Below are positions 51,123-61,300 of a stretch of DNA of 64,000 bases, in pieces. The position numbers and the translations under genes are program-made. The stretch spans positions 1,302,001-1,366,000 of the forward strand of contig CAWJKP010000003.1 in NCBI GenBank assembly GCA_963843465.1, written 5' to 3'. The notes beneath the pieces were generated by a model. The model did not search any database. It was not told the origin of the DNA and saw only the letters and a program-made list of their open reading frames with translations. The DNA is from CAWJKP01 sp963843465. GTDB taxonomy: Bacteria; Planctomycetota; Planctomycetia; Pirellulales; Thermoguttaceae. Each line of letters begins with the position of its first letter. Position 1 is the first letter of the stretch.

Positions 51123-52805
51123 TCACGGCAGTCGTTTTTCATGGCATTCCATGCGGAGCACCCAGTCCTCCTCATCGGGACGTGCAGGAAGAGGGCAGAC
51201 GCCATTGCCGGCAGGCAATTCCGTCGCCAACGGGCGGCTCTCCCCGGTGCGCGGGTTGAACCAGGTTCCGCGGAAAGAGGCATCCTTGACGCCGGCGATC
51301 CTGAGTGACGCGGGAGACATTGCGCCGCTGCCCTGAGGAAACCAAACGACGTAAAGGCGGTCACCATCCGATCTGGCCAACGGACGATTCTCGCGCTTCG
51401 CGCCGTCCTGCGAGACGACGGTCTCGGGACATGGCTTGAGTTTCCACCACTCCACGGATTCACAGAAGTTCCGCAAGTGGCTTAGCTGTCCCGCGCCGGG
51501 CCGCTGGAGGGCTTCCCACCAAGGAGCGGAAGTTCCCCACGGGCCGATCTTCTCCCCGGCATTTTCGCTGGGAAGCCAGAGTCCTTGCACGCCGTAGGTG
51601 TAACCGCAAGCACCTGCCAGCACCGCCTGCCATGCCGTGCGGCGGACATCGGCGGCGGTGACCTCGCGCCCCGCCAGCCCGCCGTAAATGCCTTCGTAGT
51701 TGCACTCGCCTTCGATGACGGGTTTCCCGTGGGCCCAAGCGTCGCGGTAGATCGACGCGGGCGGGACACTGCCATGGCCCGGGTGCCCGCCTTGCAGCAT
51801 GACGAAATCGTACCAGGGTTCTTTCCACGCCTGATGTCTGTCGCCCCCGTGCCACCAGGGATGGACCGTCATGGCTCGCTTGTAAGGATCGCACTCCTTG
51901 ATGAAGGCGCCCAGCGCCAGCACCCTCGCGATCCGCTCCGCCTGGCCGGGCTGATCCAGGTTGTACTCGCCGCAGACGAGCCACGTCACGGAATGAGCGC
52001 CATAACGGGCGACGAAGTATCGCCAGATGAACTTCCAGTCTTCCAGCGAGTGCCTCTCGATTTGCCAAGTCATGCCCACGACCGGCACCAAGCCCGCATC
52101 GTTGGCATAGTCGAAGTAGCGATCGACCGCCGGCCAGAAGTCGACGTTCCAGCCGAGTCGACGGCGCGACGCGATCAGGGCATCAAGACGCGGCGTCCAG
52201 CCCTTCCCCAGGAAGGCCATGTGGACCACGGTGAACCCTTGCTGGCGCCGCTTGTCGATCAGGGCCTTGAACATGGAAGGGCAGTCGGGCCGCGTCGAGG
52301 TGTCGATGGGCACTTGATCGCCAGGACAGAGCCACCAGGTGTCGCCCAGCCAAAAGAAGGGCTTTCCGTCGCTGTACGTCAGGTAGTGCCGGTCGGAAGA
52401 GACTTGAAGGATCCCGCCGTGTCGATCGAGAGGATTGTCGCCGGCGGCCGGCGCGACGGTGAAGGAACCTGTTTGGCCCGCCAGGCCGGCATCCGCCGCA
52501 TTGCCATCGACCCGATAGGACCAGCGGCCGGGTCTTGTAGGCACGAATCGCACCTTCCAGGTGTTGCCCCCGTCCCAGTATCCGTTGACTCGGAACGACT
52601 CATGGTCCGGGCCGGCGAACTGGACGGATAATTCCACGTCCTCCCAGGGCCTCTGATAGCGCCCCGTCGTGGTGAAGGCGAACTCCGTCCGCCGCCATTG
52701 ATAGCGAACTTCTTCGGAAACGCCGTCGTCGATCGAAGCCAGCACCAGGAAGACTACCGCCGAGGCGAACGTCCACGGGCGGGGCAGGATTCGACGCTTC
52801 ATCAT
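51123..52805 (-). CDS. Secreted DUF4038-type glycoside hydrolase
   Basis: A 560-residue exported enzyme. A signal peptide (TFASAVVFLVLASIDDG) leads to a DUF5060-type beta domain (residues ~35-120, WRRTEFAFTTTGRYQRPWED and YWDGGNTWKVRFVPTRPGRW). A TIM-barrel DUF4038 domain follows, starting YLTYSDGKPFFWLGDTWW. Later come a likely acid Glu in VTWLVCGEYNLDQPG and a second acidic site in KPVIEGECNYEGIYGG. The C-terminal strands hold the Ig-like end (DRLYVVWFPQGSG). Relatives cleave side-chain sugars of plant or algal polysaccharides. Two ATGs (52805 and 52802) are possible. It is part of a set of secreted carbohydrate-active genes at 51-58 kb. Confidence 0.85.
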   Translation of the reverse strand: MMKRRILPRPWTFASAVVFLVLASIDDGVSEEVRYQWRRTEFAFTTTGRYQRPWEDVELSVQFAGPDHESFRVNGYWDGGNTWKVRFVPTRPGRWSYRVDGNAADAGLAGQTGSFTVAPAAGDNPLDRHGGILQVSSDRHYLTYSDGKPFFWLGDTWWLCPGDQVPIDTSTRPDCPSMFKALIDKRRQQGFTVVHMAFLGKGWTPRLDALIASRRRLGWNVDFWPAVDRYFDYANDAGLVPVVGMTWQIERHSLEDWKFIWRYFVARYGAHSVTWLVCGEYNLDQPGQAERIARVLALGAFIKECDPYKRAMTVHPWWHGGDRHQAWKEPWYDFVMLQGGHPGHGSVPPASIYRDAWAHGKPVIEGECNYEGIYGGLAGREVTAADVRRTAWQAVLAGACGYTYGVQGLWLPSENAGEKIGPWGTSAPWWEALQRPGAGQLSHLRNFCESVEWWKLKPCPETVVSQDGAKRENRPLARSDGDRLYVVWFPQGSGAMSPASLRIAGVKDASFRGTWFNPRTGESRPLATELPAGNGVCPLPARPDEEDWVLRMECHEKRLP

Positions 52806-53049
52806 GTTGCCGCACCGATCGTCGGATTCTTGATCCAGACCGTCTTGTGTCCAGGGTTTTCTGGCTCTCATCGTAGGCGGTCGCTTGCCAACCGTCAACC
52901 GGAAGATATTCCCCGCCCTGTCCGACCGAATCCGATACGCAGGTTGCTCAGCCGGTCCTGCCCTCCTGATATCGCGGTGATGCGGCGGCGGAATCTTCCT
53001 CCGCGCCATCCACCGGGTTATACTGGCTTGGAACCAAGAGGAGACATCC

Positions 53050-54482
53050 ATGAGCTCGACGATTTCACGACGGCATTCTCTCGGGACGACCGGAGCGACT
53101 GTTCTGCGCCGCTGTTTCGCCGGCAGGCTCTTGTGCCTGCCATGCCTGTTGCTAACCACGACCGTGGGGCTGCCGTTGGCCGCCAAGGGCTCGGCGACGA
53201 CCGCCGTCCCCACAGCGGATTTCCTCAACAGCATTGGCATAGACTCCACCTTTCCCGATCGTGGCCAGCCGAGCGACAAGACCGTCGAGATGGTCAAGTA
53301 TGTGGGCTTTCGCTGGGCGAGGGGTGGTATTGAAGGTCTTACGGTCCAAGGCCCGACCACCGTACAGACCTACCTGGACCTGCACCGGGAAACCGGCGTG
53401 CGGTTCAGCTGGGGCCTGGTCAGCGGCGGCACCGACCTCAAGAAACTCATCGGGACCGCCAGGCAGTTGGCGGCGGCCGACGCCCTGTTGGCGTTCGAGG
53501 GCAATAACGAGCCGAACAACTGGGGCGTTACCTATCAGGGCGAGAAAGGCGGCGGGCGGGAGCCATCGTGGTTAGCCGTCGCCAAGCTTCAACGAGATCT
53601 GTACGAGGCCGTCAAAAGCGACCCTGTGCTGAAGAAGTACCCGGTCTGGTCCATCAGCGAAAACGGCGCCGAGCGGGACAACGTCGGATTGCAGTTCCTG
53701 ACCATCCCGGCAGGCGCCGGCACGTTGATGCCCGAGGGCACGAAGTATGCCGACTACGCGAATTGTCACAACTACATTTATCACCCCAATTCAGCCGGCG
53801 TGGCCGACAATAAGACGTGGAATGCCGCCGACGCGACTTCGGCCTGCAAGGTGGACGGGCTGTATGGCAACTACGGCGTGACCTGGGCTCGCCACTACCG
53901 CGGTTATTCCGCAGCCCAACTCTTGACGTTGCCCAGGGTCACCACGGAGACCGGCTGTCAAGTCGGGGGAACCGTAACGGAGGACGTCCACGCCTTGAAT
54001 CTCCTGAGCATGTACCTGGATCAGTTCAATCGCGGCTGGAGTCACACGTCCGTCTACATCCTGCGAGACCGTACGGATGAAGGCGGTAATCAACGATTCG
54101 GGTTTTACCGACCTGACTACACGCCGCGCAAGGCCGCGCTCTATCTCCACAACCTGACCACGATCCTGGCCGATAGGGGCACGGTCCGGGAACCGGGCAA
54201 GCTCGACTACTCGATTCCCGAAGAACCGGCCACCGTCCATGACATGGCCTTGCAGAACAGCGACGGCACGTTTCAGTTGGTCGTGTGGGGCGAGCGGGTC
54301 AAGGGCGAGGATCGCGTGACGGTCCATCTGGGCGGCGCTGCGCATCGGTGAAGGTTTACGACCCGACGGTCGGCACCAAACCCGTCCAGACCCTCAAGGG
54401 GATCAAGTCGCTCACGCTGACCTTGAGCGATCATCCCTTGATCGTCGCGATCCCAACCGGCGTCAGCCGGACGGACCGGTAA
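53050..54482 (+). CDS. Secreted TIM-barrel glycoside hydrolase-like protein, frame interrupted
   Basis: About 477 residues after repair. SRRHSLGTTGATVLRR resembles a Tat signal. The barrel begins ADFLNSIGIDSTFPDR, with VGFRWARGGIE, LLAFEGNNEPNNWGV (N-E, the likely acid/base of clan A hydrolases) and PRVTTETGCQVGG (likely second Glu). The C-terminal beta domain reads FQLVVWGERVKGEDRVTVHL. The frame breaks at 54334-54335; one G added (GGGCGC) restores SVKVYDPTVG to the stop at 54482, giving a natural C-terminal strand domain. GAGGAG lies upstream of the ATG. The exact GH family was not identified. Confidence 0.75.
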
Positions 54483-54570
54483 GCTCAAGTGCTTCAACCT
54501 GCGTGACCCGACCGGACGCCGCTTTACGGATATTGTATCAATGGTCACGTAGGGAGGGATCTGGCTCTCC

Positions 54571-54771
54571 TCACATCCTCGCCCTCAGTTTGTCCATGTG
54601 CCTCTGTGCCAGTCCCGGATTTGCGTAGAGCAGCGCCCTTCGCCTTTCGGGCACCCATTTCGTTCCGTCCCAGTACAGCGGGCGGGACGAGGGTTGTCTG
54701 GGCTCGATGGCAATCACGAATCTCGCCCACTTTCCTCCGGTGCTGACGACTGCCAACTGGACCGATTCCAT
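54571..54771 (-). CDS. Small protein of unknown function
   Basis: A 66-residue protein (MESVQLAVVSTGGKWARFVI, then YWDGTKWVPERRRALLYA and HMDKLRARM). It has a compact beta-then-helix pattern and no signal peptide. ATG 54771 is chosen over 54801 because the residues before it have no structure. The aromatic WDGTKWVP segment and the charged helical tail look like real coding sequence, but no family is recognised. It lies between two exported-protein genes. Confidence 0.5.
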   Translation of the reverse strand: MESVQLAVVSTGGKWARFVIAIEPRQPSSRPLYWDGTKWVPERRRALLYANPGLAQRHMDKLRARM

Positions 54772-55144
54772 TGCTGCTTGACCTCCGGTGTCAGGTTCCA
54801 TGTGGTGAACGCCGTCACCACGAATACCATGTGCGTAATTTACAGTCGCTCCCCGATCCTGGCAAGGATGGCGAACTTCATGTTAGATTCTGAACGCGAA
54901 GCCCCCACCGTGCGAACGTACCAAGCCTTTCGAGACCCTCAACCGTCCGGCGGCAGAGTGCTAGCACTGCTTGCACGCCTGGTCCGGTCGTGCGAGAATT
55001 GTGCTGGTGACTCAGATGCGCGGCGACCACTTCGATCCGAAAACCCTGGCAGCCGTCATCCCCGCCGGGGGTCAGCCGACGATCATCGCACCCCCGAGAG
55101 TCGCCGAGAAGATCCCCGCCGCGGACGGAGAGACAGTATCATCT
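54772..55144. other. Intergenic region with an MBL-fold remnant
   Basis: No intact gene. The last third encodes, in frame with the next gene, VLVTQMRGDHFDPKTLAAVI and IIAPPRVAEKIPA, which resemble UlaG-type MBL hydrolases (expected VTHxHxDHFDP), but the first two metal His are replaced by Gln and Arg. Confidence 0.5.
54995..55144 (+). pseudogene. Decayed UlaG-like MBL hydrolase fragment
   Basis: About 50 codons resembling the metal site and following helix of UlaG-like hydrolases. The motif reads TQMRGDHFDP where THxHxDHFDP is expected, so zinc binding is lost. Neither the N-terminal strands nor the rest of the domain are seen. The open frame runs on into the Kelch gene, which could mislead start prediction. 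Confidence 0.45.
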
Positions 55145-56284
55145 ATGGCTTCAAAAAGAGAAATGCCAATGCGGAACACGGTAATCATGCTGGCGGCGGC
55201 AGCCGTCCTCGTGACCTTCGGCGAAACGCAGGGCGAGGAGTTTGCCGCCCAGGGGAGCAGGTTCAAGCCCAATCCGACGCTGGCAAGCCTGGCCGACGAC
55301 ACGGTGACAAGCCTGGGCGCCTTCACTTGGGAGAAGCCGGCCGGCGAGCCCTCGTCGGGGTCGGTCACCGACTACAGCGGCATGACCTACGACCCGCACA
55401 ACAACCGTATCCTGCTTTTCGGCGGCGGGCACGCCACTACCTGGACCGACGCCATCTACGCTTTCAGCTTCAGCGAATTGAAGTGGAGCGCCCTCTACTG
55501 CCCGACCCCCGCCCGGTTCTACGTCAAGGAGAACATGGATCGCGGATTCTGGAAGGCGGGAGCGGCAGGGAACTATCCCCGCCCGGTCGGTCGCCATACC
55601 TACGACTTGCTGGTCGTGCCCGACGACCGGGAAGAGCTGCTCCTGCTGATGAACGGCTGCGGTCCGTCGTCGGTCGCTCCCGGATTCGGGTTCTTTGGCA
55701 GCGCCACGGGCCGCTACGACTTCAAGACCGGGAAATGGAAGATCATGCCGCCTGCGCCTTTCGGCACTTACGGCGGCGTCGCCGAGTACGACCCGGTCAG
55801 CAAGAAGGTCATTGGCACGGCGGGACAACAGATCCACGCCTATGACCCGGAGAAGGGTAATTCGATTCTGCTCCTGGACAACATCAGTGACAAGTACAAG
55901 GTCAGCGGCTACACGGGCACGATGGTCTATTTCCCGCCGGACCGGAAGATGTACTGCATCCCCGCCAACAAGAAAGTCTGGACGATCGAGCTGGACCGCG
56001 CCAACCTGGTCAAGTCGAAGCTGGCGATTCCTAAGGTCACCGGCACCTGCCCAGCCAGCGAGTGCGCCTTTGCCTACGACGCGAAGAATCAGGTCATCGG
56101 CGGCGGGGTCATGGGCAACCGCTTCTACGTCTTCGATCCGGCAAAGCTGGCCTGGAGTTCGCAGGAGATCCAGGGCGCAAAGCCCGGCACCATGACCTTC
56201 CACTGCCTGGCCTACAGCCCTGTGGACAACATCTACGTGTTCATCGCCAACAACCAGACCTGGGCTTACCGCTGGAAGCGTTAG
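55145..56284 (+). CDS. Secreted Kelch/beta-propeller protein
   Basis: About 379 residues with a signal peptide (NTVIMLAAAAVLVTFGETQG) and repeated propeller blades. Kelch-type elements include YDPHNNRILLFGGGHATTWT, WSALYCPTPARFYVK, GVAEYDPVSKKVIGTAGQQI and FYVFDPAKLAWSSQEI. Six or so blades are visible. Such proteins bind carbohydrates or proteins, and some are galactose-oxidase-like; the copper ligands of galactose oxidase were not recognised. Starts at 55145, 55163 and 55169 are all possible, the last with AAAGAGA at a good distance. It lies 117 bases before the GH2 gene, and both are exported. Confidence 0.75.
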   Translation: MASKREMPMRNTVIMLAAAAVLVTFGETQGEEFAAQGSRFKPNPTLASLADDTVTSLGAFTWEKPAGEPSSGSVTDYSGMTYDPHNNRILLFGGGHATTWTDAIYAFSFSELKWSALYCPTPARFYVKENMDRGFWKAGAAGNYPRPVGRHTYDLLVVPDDREELLLLMNGCGPSSVAPGFGFFGSATGRYDFKTGKWKIMPPAPFGTYGGVAEYDPVSKKVIGTAGQQIHAYDPEKGNSILLLDNISDKYKVSGYTGTMVYFPPDRKMYCIPANKKVWTIELDRANLVKSKLAIPKVTGTCPASECAFAYDAKNQVIGGGVMGNRFYVFDPAKLAWSSQEIQGAKPGTMTFHCLAYSPVDNIYVFIANNQTWAYRWKR

Positions 56285-56400
56285 GAACCTAGATGGGAAA
56301 TCCCGTCTTATTGTTAGCAACCGTGCGATTCCTCACGATGCGAGTTCTCCTGCACCAGACCTACCGACTTAGCTCCACCGACTTAGCACCAAGGAGTGTT

Positions 56401-58339
56401 ATGAACCACCCTAAACCGTGCCTGCGTGCGTATGTTGCCTTGGTTACGGCCGCATCGGCGGCGCTGCTTTCCCTGGCGTGTTTCCTGCCAGACGTGTGTG
56501 CGGCGGACAAGCCATGGCCCCCGCCGAGCGGCGTGCCCATGACTGCCTGGGGCAAGGAGATTTCGCCCGACAAGCCCGTCCTGCCGGAGTATCCGCGTCC
56601 CCAGATGGTGCGGGCGGAATGGCTCAATTTGAATGGAATGTGGGACTATGCGATCACCTCCAAGGCCGCGACGGAAGCGCCGGCAAAATACGACGGCCGC
56701 ATTCTCGTGCCGTTTCCCATCGAGTCGGTCCTTTCCCAGGTCGCCAAGAAGGTGGACGCGAAGGATCGGCTCTGGTACTCGCGGACATTCGAGGTGCCCA
56801 AGCGATGGAAAGGACGACGCATCCTGCTCAATTTTGGAGCCGTCAATTGGGAGGCGACCGTGACCGTCAACGGGAAATGGGTCGGCCACCACACCGGAGG
56901 CTATGATGGTTTCAGCCTCGACATTACCAACGCCCTCAAACCGTCCGGGCCGCAGGAACTGGTGGTGTCGGTCCATCATCCCATCGTGGGCGGCGAGCCC
57001 CACGGCAAACAAGAGGTGCGTACCGGATACATCACGTATACGGCTGCGGCGGGCATTTGGCAGACGGTCTGGTTGGAACCGGTGCCCATCGCTCGCATCG
57101 AGCATCTGAAAATGATTTCGGATATCAATAAAGGGCAGTTGCAACTGGTGGTGGCAACCGGGGCGATCGCTGCCGCGGGACAAACGGTGGAAGCGATCGT
57201 GATGGACGGCGAGAAGGAAGTCGCCCGTGCCTCCGGCTTCCCTGGCATGCCGATGTCCATCGCCGTTCCCAACGCCAAGCTGTGGTGGCCGGAAACTCCC
57301 TTTCTTTACGATCTGAAGATCACGCTCAAGCAGGACGAGAAGATCGGCGATACGGTGGGCAGTTACTTTGGCATGCGCAAGATATCCATCGGCCCGGACA
57401 GGAAGGGCATCACGCGCATCTTGCTCAACAATCAGTTCATCTTCCAAAACGGCCTTCTGGACCAGGGCTATTGGCCGGACGGCATCTACACCGCGCCGAC
57501 CGATGAGGCGCTGCGTTTTGACGTTGAGATGACGCGGAAGCTGGGTTACAACATGCTCCGCAAGCACGTCAAGGTGGAACCAGATCGCTGGTATTACTGG
57601 ACCGACAAACTTGGGGTGCTCGTCTGGCAGGACATGCCCTCCGCGGGCGAGATTGCCTGGGACGACTATTTCAGCCGTTATGTGCGGAGGGGACAGTTCC
57701 TCCCCGATCCCTGGGGCAATTATGAATCGGAATTGCGCCGCATGGTACGCGGCCGCTTGAATCATCCGTCGATCGTCATGTGGATCAATTTCAATGAGGG
57801 CTGGGGCCTGTCCATGGCGCCCGAGGTGCCCAAGCAGCCGCGACGCCCTGCTCCGGGAATGGAAGCCCTGTTGAAACGCATGGTCGATGCGGTGCGCGAG
57901 GAAGATCCCACCCGTCTGATCAATCCCGAGAGCGGCATAGGCGGAGGCGGAAAGAAGCCCGACGGCACCGGCGCCGGGAATGATGTTTTCGACTTCAAGT
58001 TGGGCGATGTGCTCGACTATCACGCTTACGCCCGCGAGACCCCCAAGGCGGAGAAGAACCGTGCGGCCGTCCTTGGCGAATACGGCTGGGCGCATCTACG
58101 CGATCGTGCCTGTAATCAGGTCGAGTGCTCGAAAGATCTCACCCTCAGCGGCATCGTTCTTGTCCAGCTCACGGATGTGGAGAACGAGGAGAATGGGGCG
58201 CTCACCTACGCTCGCGCAGAAACCCGCGGTCCCCGTGGAGCAAACCGGAATGGATCTCATCAACAAGATGCGTCGATGCGGTTATCCCAACTATCCGGGC
58301 AGAGATCCCAGGACGGTGAGACCAGACGCTGCGAAATAG
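56401..58339 (+). CDS. Glycoside hydrolase family 2 enzyme, frame interrupted
   Basis: About 645 residues. A signal peptide (residues ~10-35, ending VCAADK) precedes the GH2 sugar-binding domain (RPQMVRAEWLNLNGMWDYAI, LWYSRTFEVP, VNGKWVGHHTGGYDGFSLDI), an Ig-like domain, and the TIM barrel. The acid/base is MWINFNEGWG and the nucleophile is VLGEYGWAH. AAGGAG lies before the ATG. Near 58210 an extra base changes the frame; the likely end reads LAQKPAVPVEQTGMDLINKM and stops at 58339. The enzyme resembles beta-galactosidases, beta-glucuronidases or beta-mannosidases; the substrate is not resolved. Confidence 0.85.
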
Positions 58340-58384
58340 GGTAGAACGATGCCTGTCGCGAGCTTGTGCCCGAATCGGACTATA

Positions 58385-61300
58385 TTAACCTGAAGTTCCT
58401 CCAACCCGCCAGTCGCCGACAAAGAATTTCCCATCGCTGGTCGGATTCGCGATCGCTGAGTCGCCCGTGAGCGGACGAAGGCGAATGTTGCGGAAGTGAA
58501 ACTCGCCGGTATGAGACTGCAACAAGACCGGGCCGGGCTGGTCTTCCGGTGTGTCGAGGCCACCACCTGTGGGGCGGGAGATATTCTGCGAGTCGATGAT
58601 CCGCTCGCCGTTGACGACAACGGTCACCTGCCGCCCTACGAGTCGAACGTCAAGAGTATTCCATTTTCCTGGTCCGAGGTAGGGTTGTTTGGTTGGAGCG
58701 ATCAGGCTCCAGATCGCCCCGCAGCTCTCGTTGGAAGTCTTCGGCGGGATCTCATCCCAAAGTTGGACTTCGTAGCGCCCCGCAGATAGACGCCGCTGTT
58801 GGCCTCCCGCCCGAGGAGGAATTCGACGTGCAGCTCGAAATCCTGGAATAGCTGATCGGTCACCAGGTCGTTGCGGCCCTCTCCTACGCCTATCAGTTCT
58901 CCTTGTCCCACGCTCCAACAGCGGGCGCCGTTGGGATTTCTGAGATGCCAGCCTTTGAGGGTCTTTCCGTCAAACAGCGATACGAACGCTCCTCGCTTGC
59001 TTCCTGGACGTGAAGTCCGAGGCTCCGGACGGGTGGCCTTTCCGGCGGACTCTCGGATCTCCTGGACCAAGGCCGGATTGCTCTCGATGCCGAGCATGCC
59101 AGCGTTCGGCGCGTCGGATCCGGCACCGTACTTGGAAAAGAGAACACCCGCCAGATTGTGTTTCTTTGCGGCATCGAAACAGGCCCTCATCGTGCCGGCG
59201 GCGCACTGTGGTACGAGCCCCGGCGGTTGCGAATTCCAGCAGCACCAGCGATAAAGCACCGGACGCCCCTCGGCCTTTGCCAGCCAGCCGGGCAGGACGT
59301 CATCGGCCTTATTGCGGACGGCCTCGGGGGTGGTTGCGAAGTAGATGTCCACCACGAGCACGTCGACGCATTTCGGAACGACATGGGTCTCGTAATTCCC
59401 CCGCGGTTTCTCCACATTGCAGACCCAATACTGAAGACGCGGGAACTTGGCCTTCAACGCGCGTCCGAACTCCTCGACCTCCGCGGTACTACGGCCATCG
59501 TAGAACGGCGACTCCCAAGCGACGCCGATCACGGCGCCAGGGTGATCCTCGATCAAAGGGTACAGCTTCTGCTCAATTCCTTCCCGTTGCTTGTCGTGAA
59601 ACTCCAACACGACCGGCAGGCCAAGGGCTTCTGCCTTCTCGACAACCGCCGATCCTTTCTCCAGCCAGCCGCGGTCCAGGAGAATATTCGTGTAGCCCGC
59701 AATTTCCTCGACCGCGGATGCGGGACCGAAGACCGTATATCCACAGTAGCGTTTGGGCGTGCGAGCGGACCCGCCGCCTGCCTCCCGCAGCGACTCGTTG
59801 GCTACTTGGGCAAGACGACTTTCCACCCTCGATTTCCCCAAGCCCGGGGCCAGGTCCGACATTGCCTCCTGATACCAATGACCGGCGCGCCGCCGCATGG
59901 CGATCTTGGCCTTGCCCACCGCCTTCTCCGCCAGGTCCCACCATGCATCGCCCCGGGCGACCCGCTCGTCGGCCTTCGAGGGTGCCGACGCCAGCTCCTC
60001 GGCGGCCGCCGACTTCAAGGCGTCATCGCTCCCCTTGGCCAAGAGCTTCAGACCCTCGTCCCAATCGCCCTGGTAGAAGCAATGCCAACGACCAACCGCC
60101 AGGCAGGCGTCCGGGTCGTCGGGCGCGGTCTTCAGCCGCTCCTGGGCCGCCAGAAACGTCTCGTGCTCGCTCCGCGTTTGTTGAAGGCGATTGGTGCAGT
60201 CGGTCAGCACGCCCAGCGCGGCGTCGATCTCCTCCAGTTCCGCTTGTGCCTCCGTGACCTTCTTCTCCCGTGCCGTCTTGTCGGCCGGGTTGCGGACCCG
60301 CGCGGCCGCCGTCCGCGCAGCGCGCACGGCCTTCTGGGCCTGCTTCTTGGGCTCGATCAAGGACTCCTGGGCAGCGTTCAACACGTCGCCGGCCTCCTGA
60401 ACCGCGCCGCTGGCCGCGGACTCTTCGGCAAACGTCACGCAGGACCCGACAAAGGTCGAAATCTGAGAAACACCGCCCGAGGAACTTTGCTCGACAAGCC
60501 GCTTCAGCAGCCGCGCCTTGACCTGAAAGGGCTGGATGTTGAACCCGGCGGCGGCAATCGCGTCCACGGCTTCCAGCATCAAGTCCGCATCGCCCGCATC
60601 GCACGCGATCTCCCCGGCGCGGCGCAGCATCACGAACTGCCCGGCCCGGTTGCCTTCGTGCTTCTGTCCCTCCTCCAACAGTTTGCGGGCCAAGGCGGTC
60701 TTGGCCGCCGGGTCCTTGGCCTCGCCGGACTTGTAGGCCTCGTCGATCTCGCTTATCCATCGCTTCTGCTCATCCGGGGAAGGCGGATCGAGCTTTTTCA
60801 AGGGCGCTTTCACCTCATTCGGCTTCGGCTCCGGCAGCTTTGCGACCGGCACGGCTGGTGCAACGTCTGGCTTTGCTTCGTTCTTGGCCTGCGGCTTGGG
60901 CTGCTCCGACGGCGGCGCGACAACCGGCTTCGACCCTTCCTTGGGACCGACAAGACTGGCGACAGCGGGAAGACGAGCGGGGGATTGGGAATCAGGGCCT
61001 GCGACGGCAGGCGCGGGAGCGATCCCCGAGGGGGTGGCATTCGGGGCAACACCAGGCGATACGTCTACGGCTACACGAAAACCGTTACCGATGCTCGCCT
61101 CGCCATCGATCACATGACGGCCCGCCGAACTGCACAAATCTGGGCCATTACCCCAACCACCGCCGCGAATCAGACGTTTGTCCCCTTTGCGCGGGCCTTG
61201 GGGATCGGCAACCGGTGATTCGGCGTAATAGTCGGCGGTGAAATAGTCCTGCACCATGTCGAAGACGTTGCCGTGCATGTCGTACAAGCCCCAGGCATTC

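Noticed and set aside
15309..58781. Programmed ribosomal frameshifting at GGGCGC sites
   Set aside because: The affected genes are unrelated, no slippery heptamer with downstream pseudoknot was recognised, and the same motif is read normally in other genes. A sequence error is simpler.
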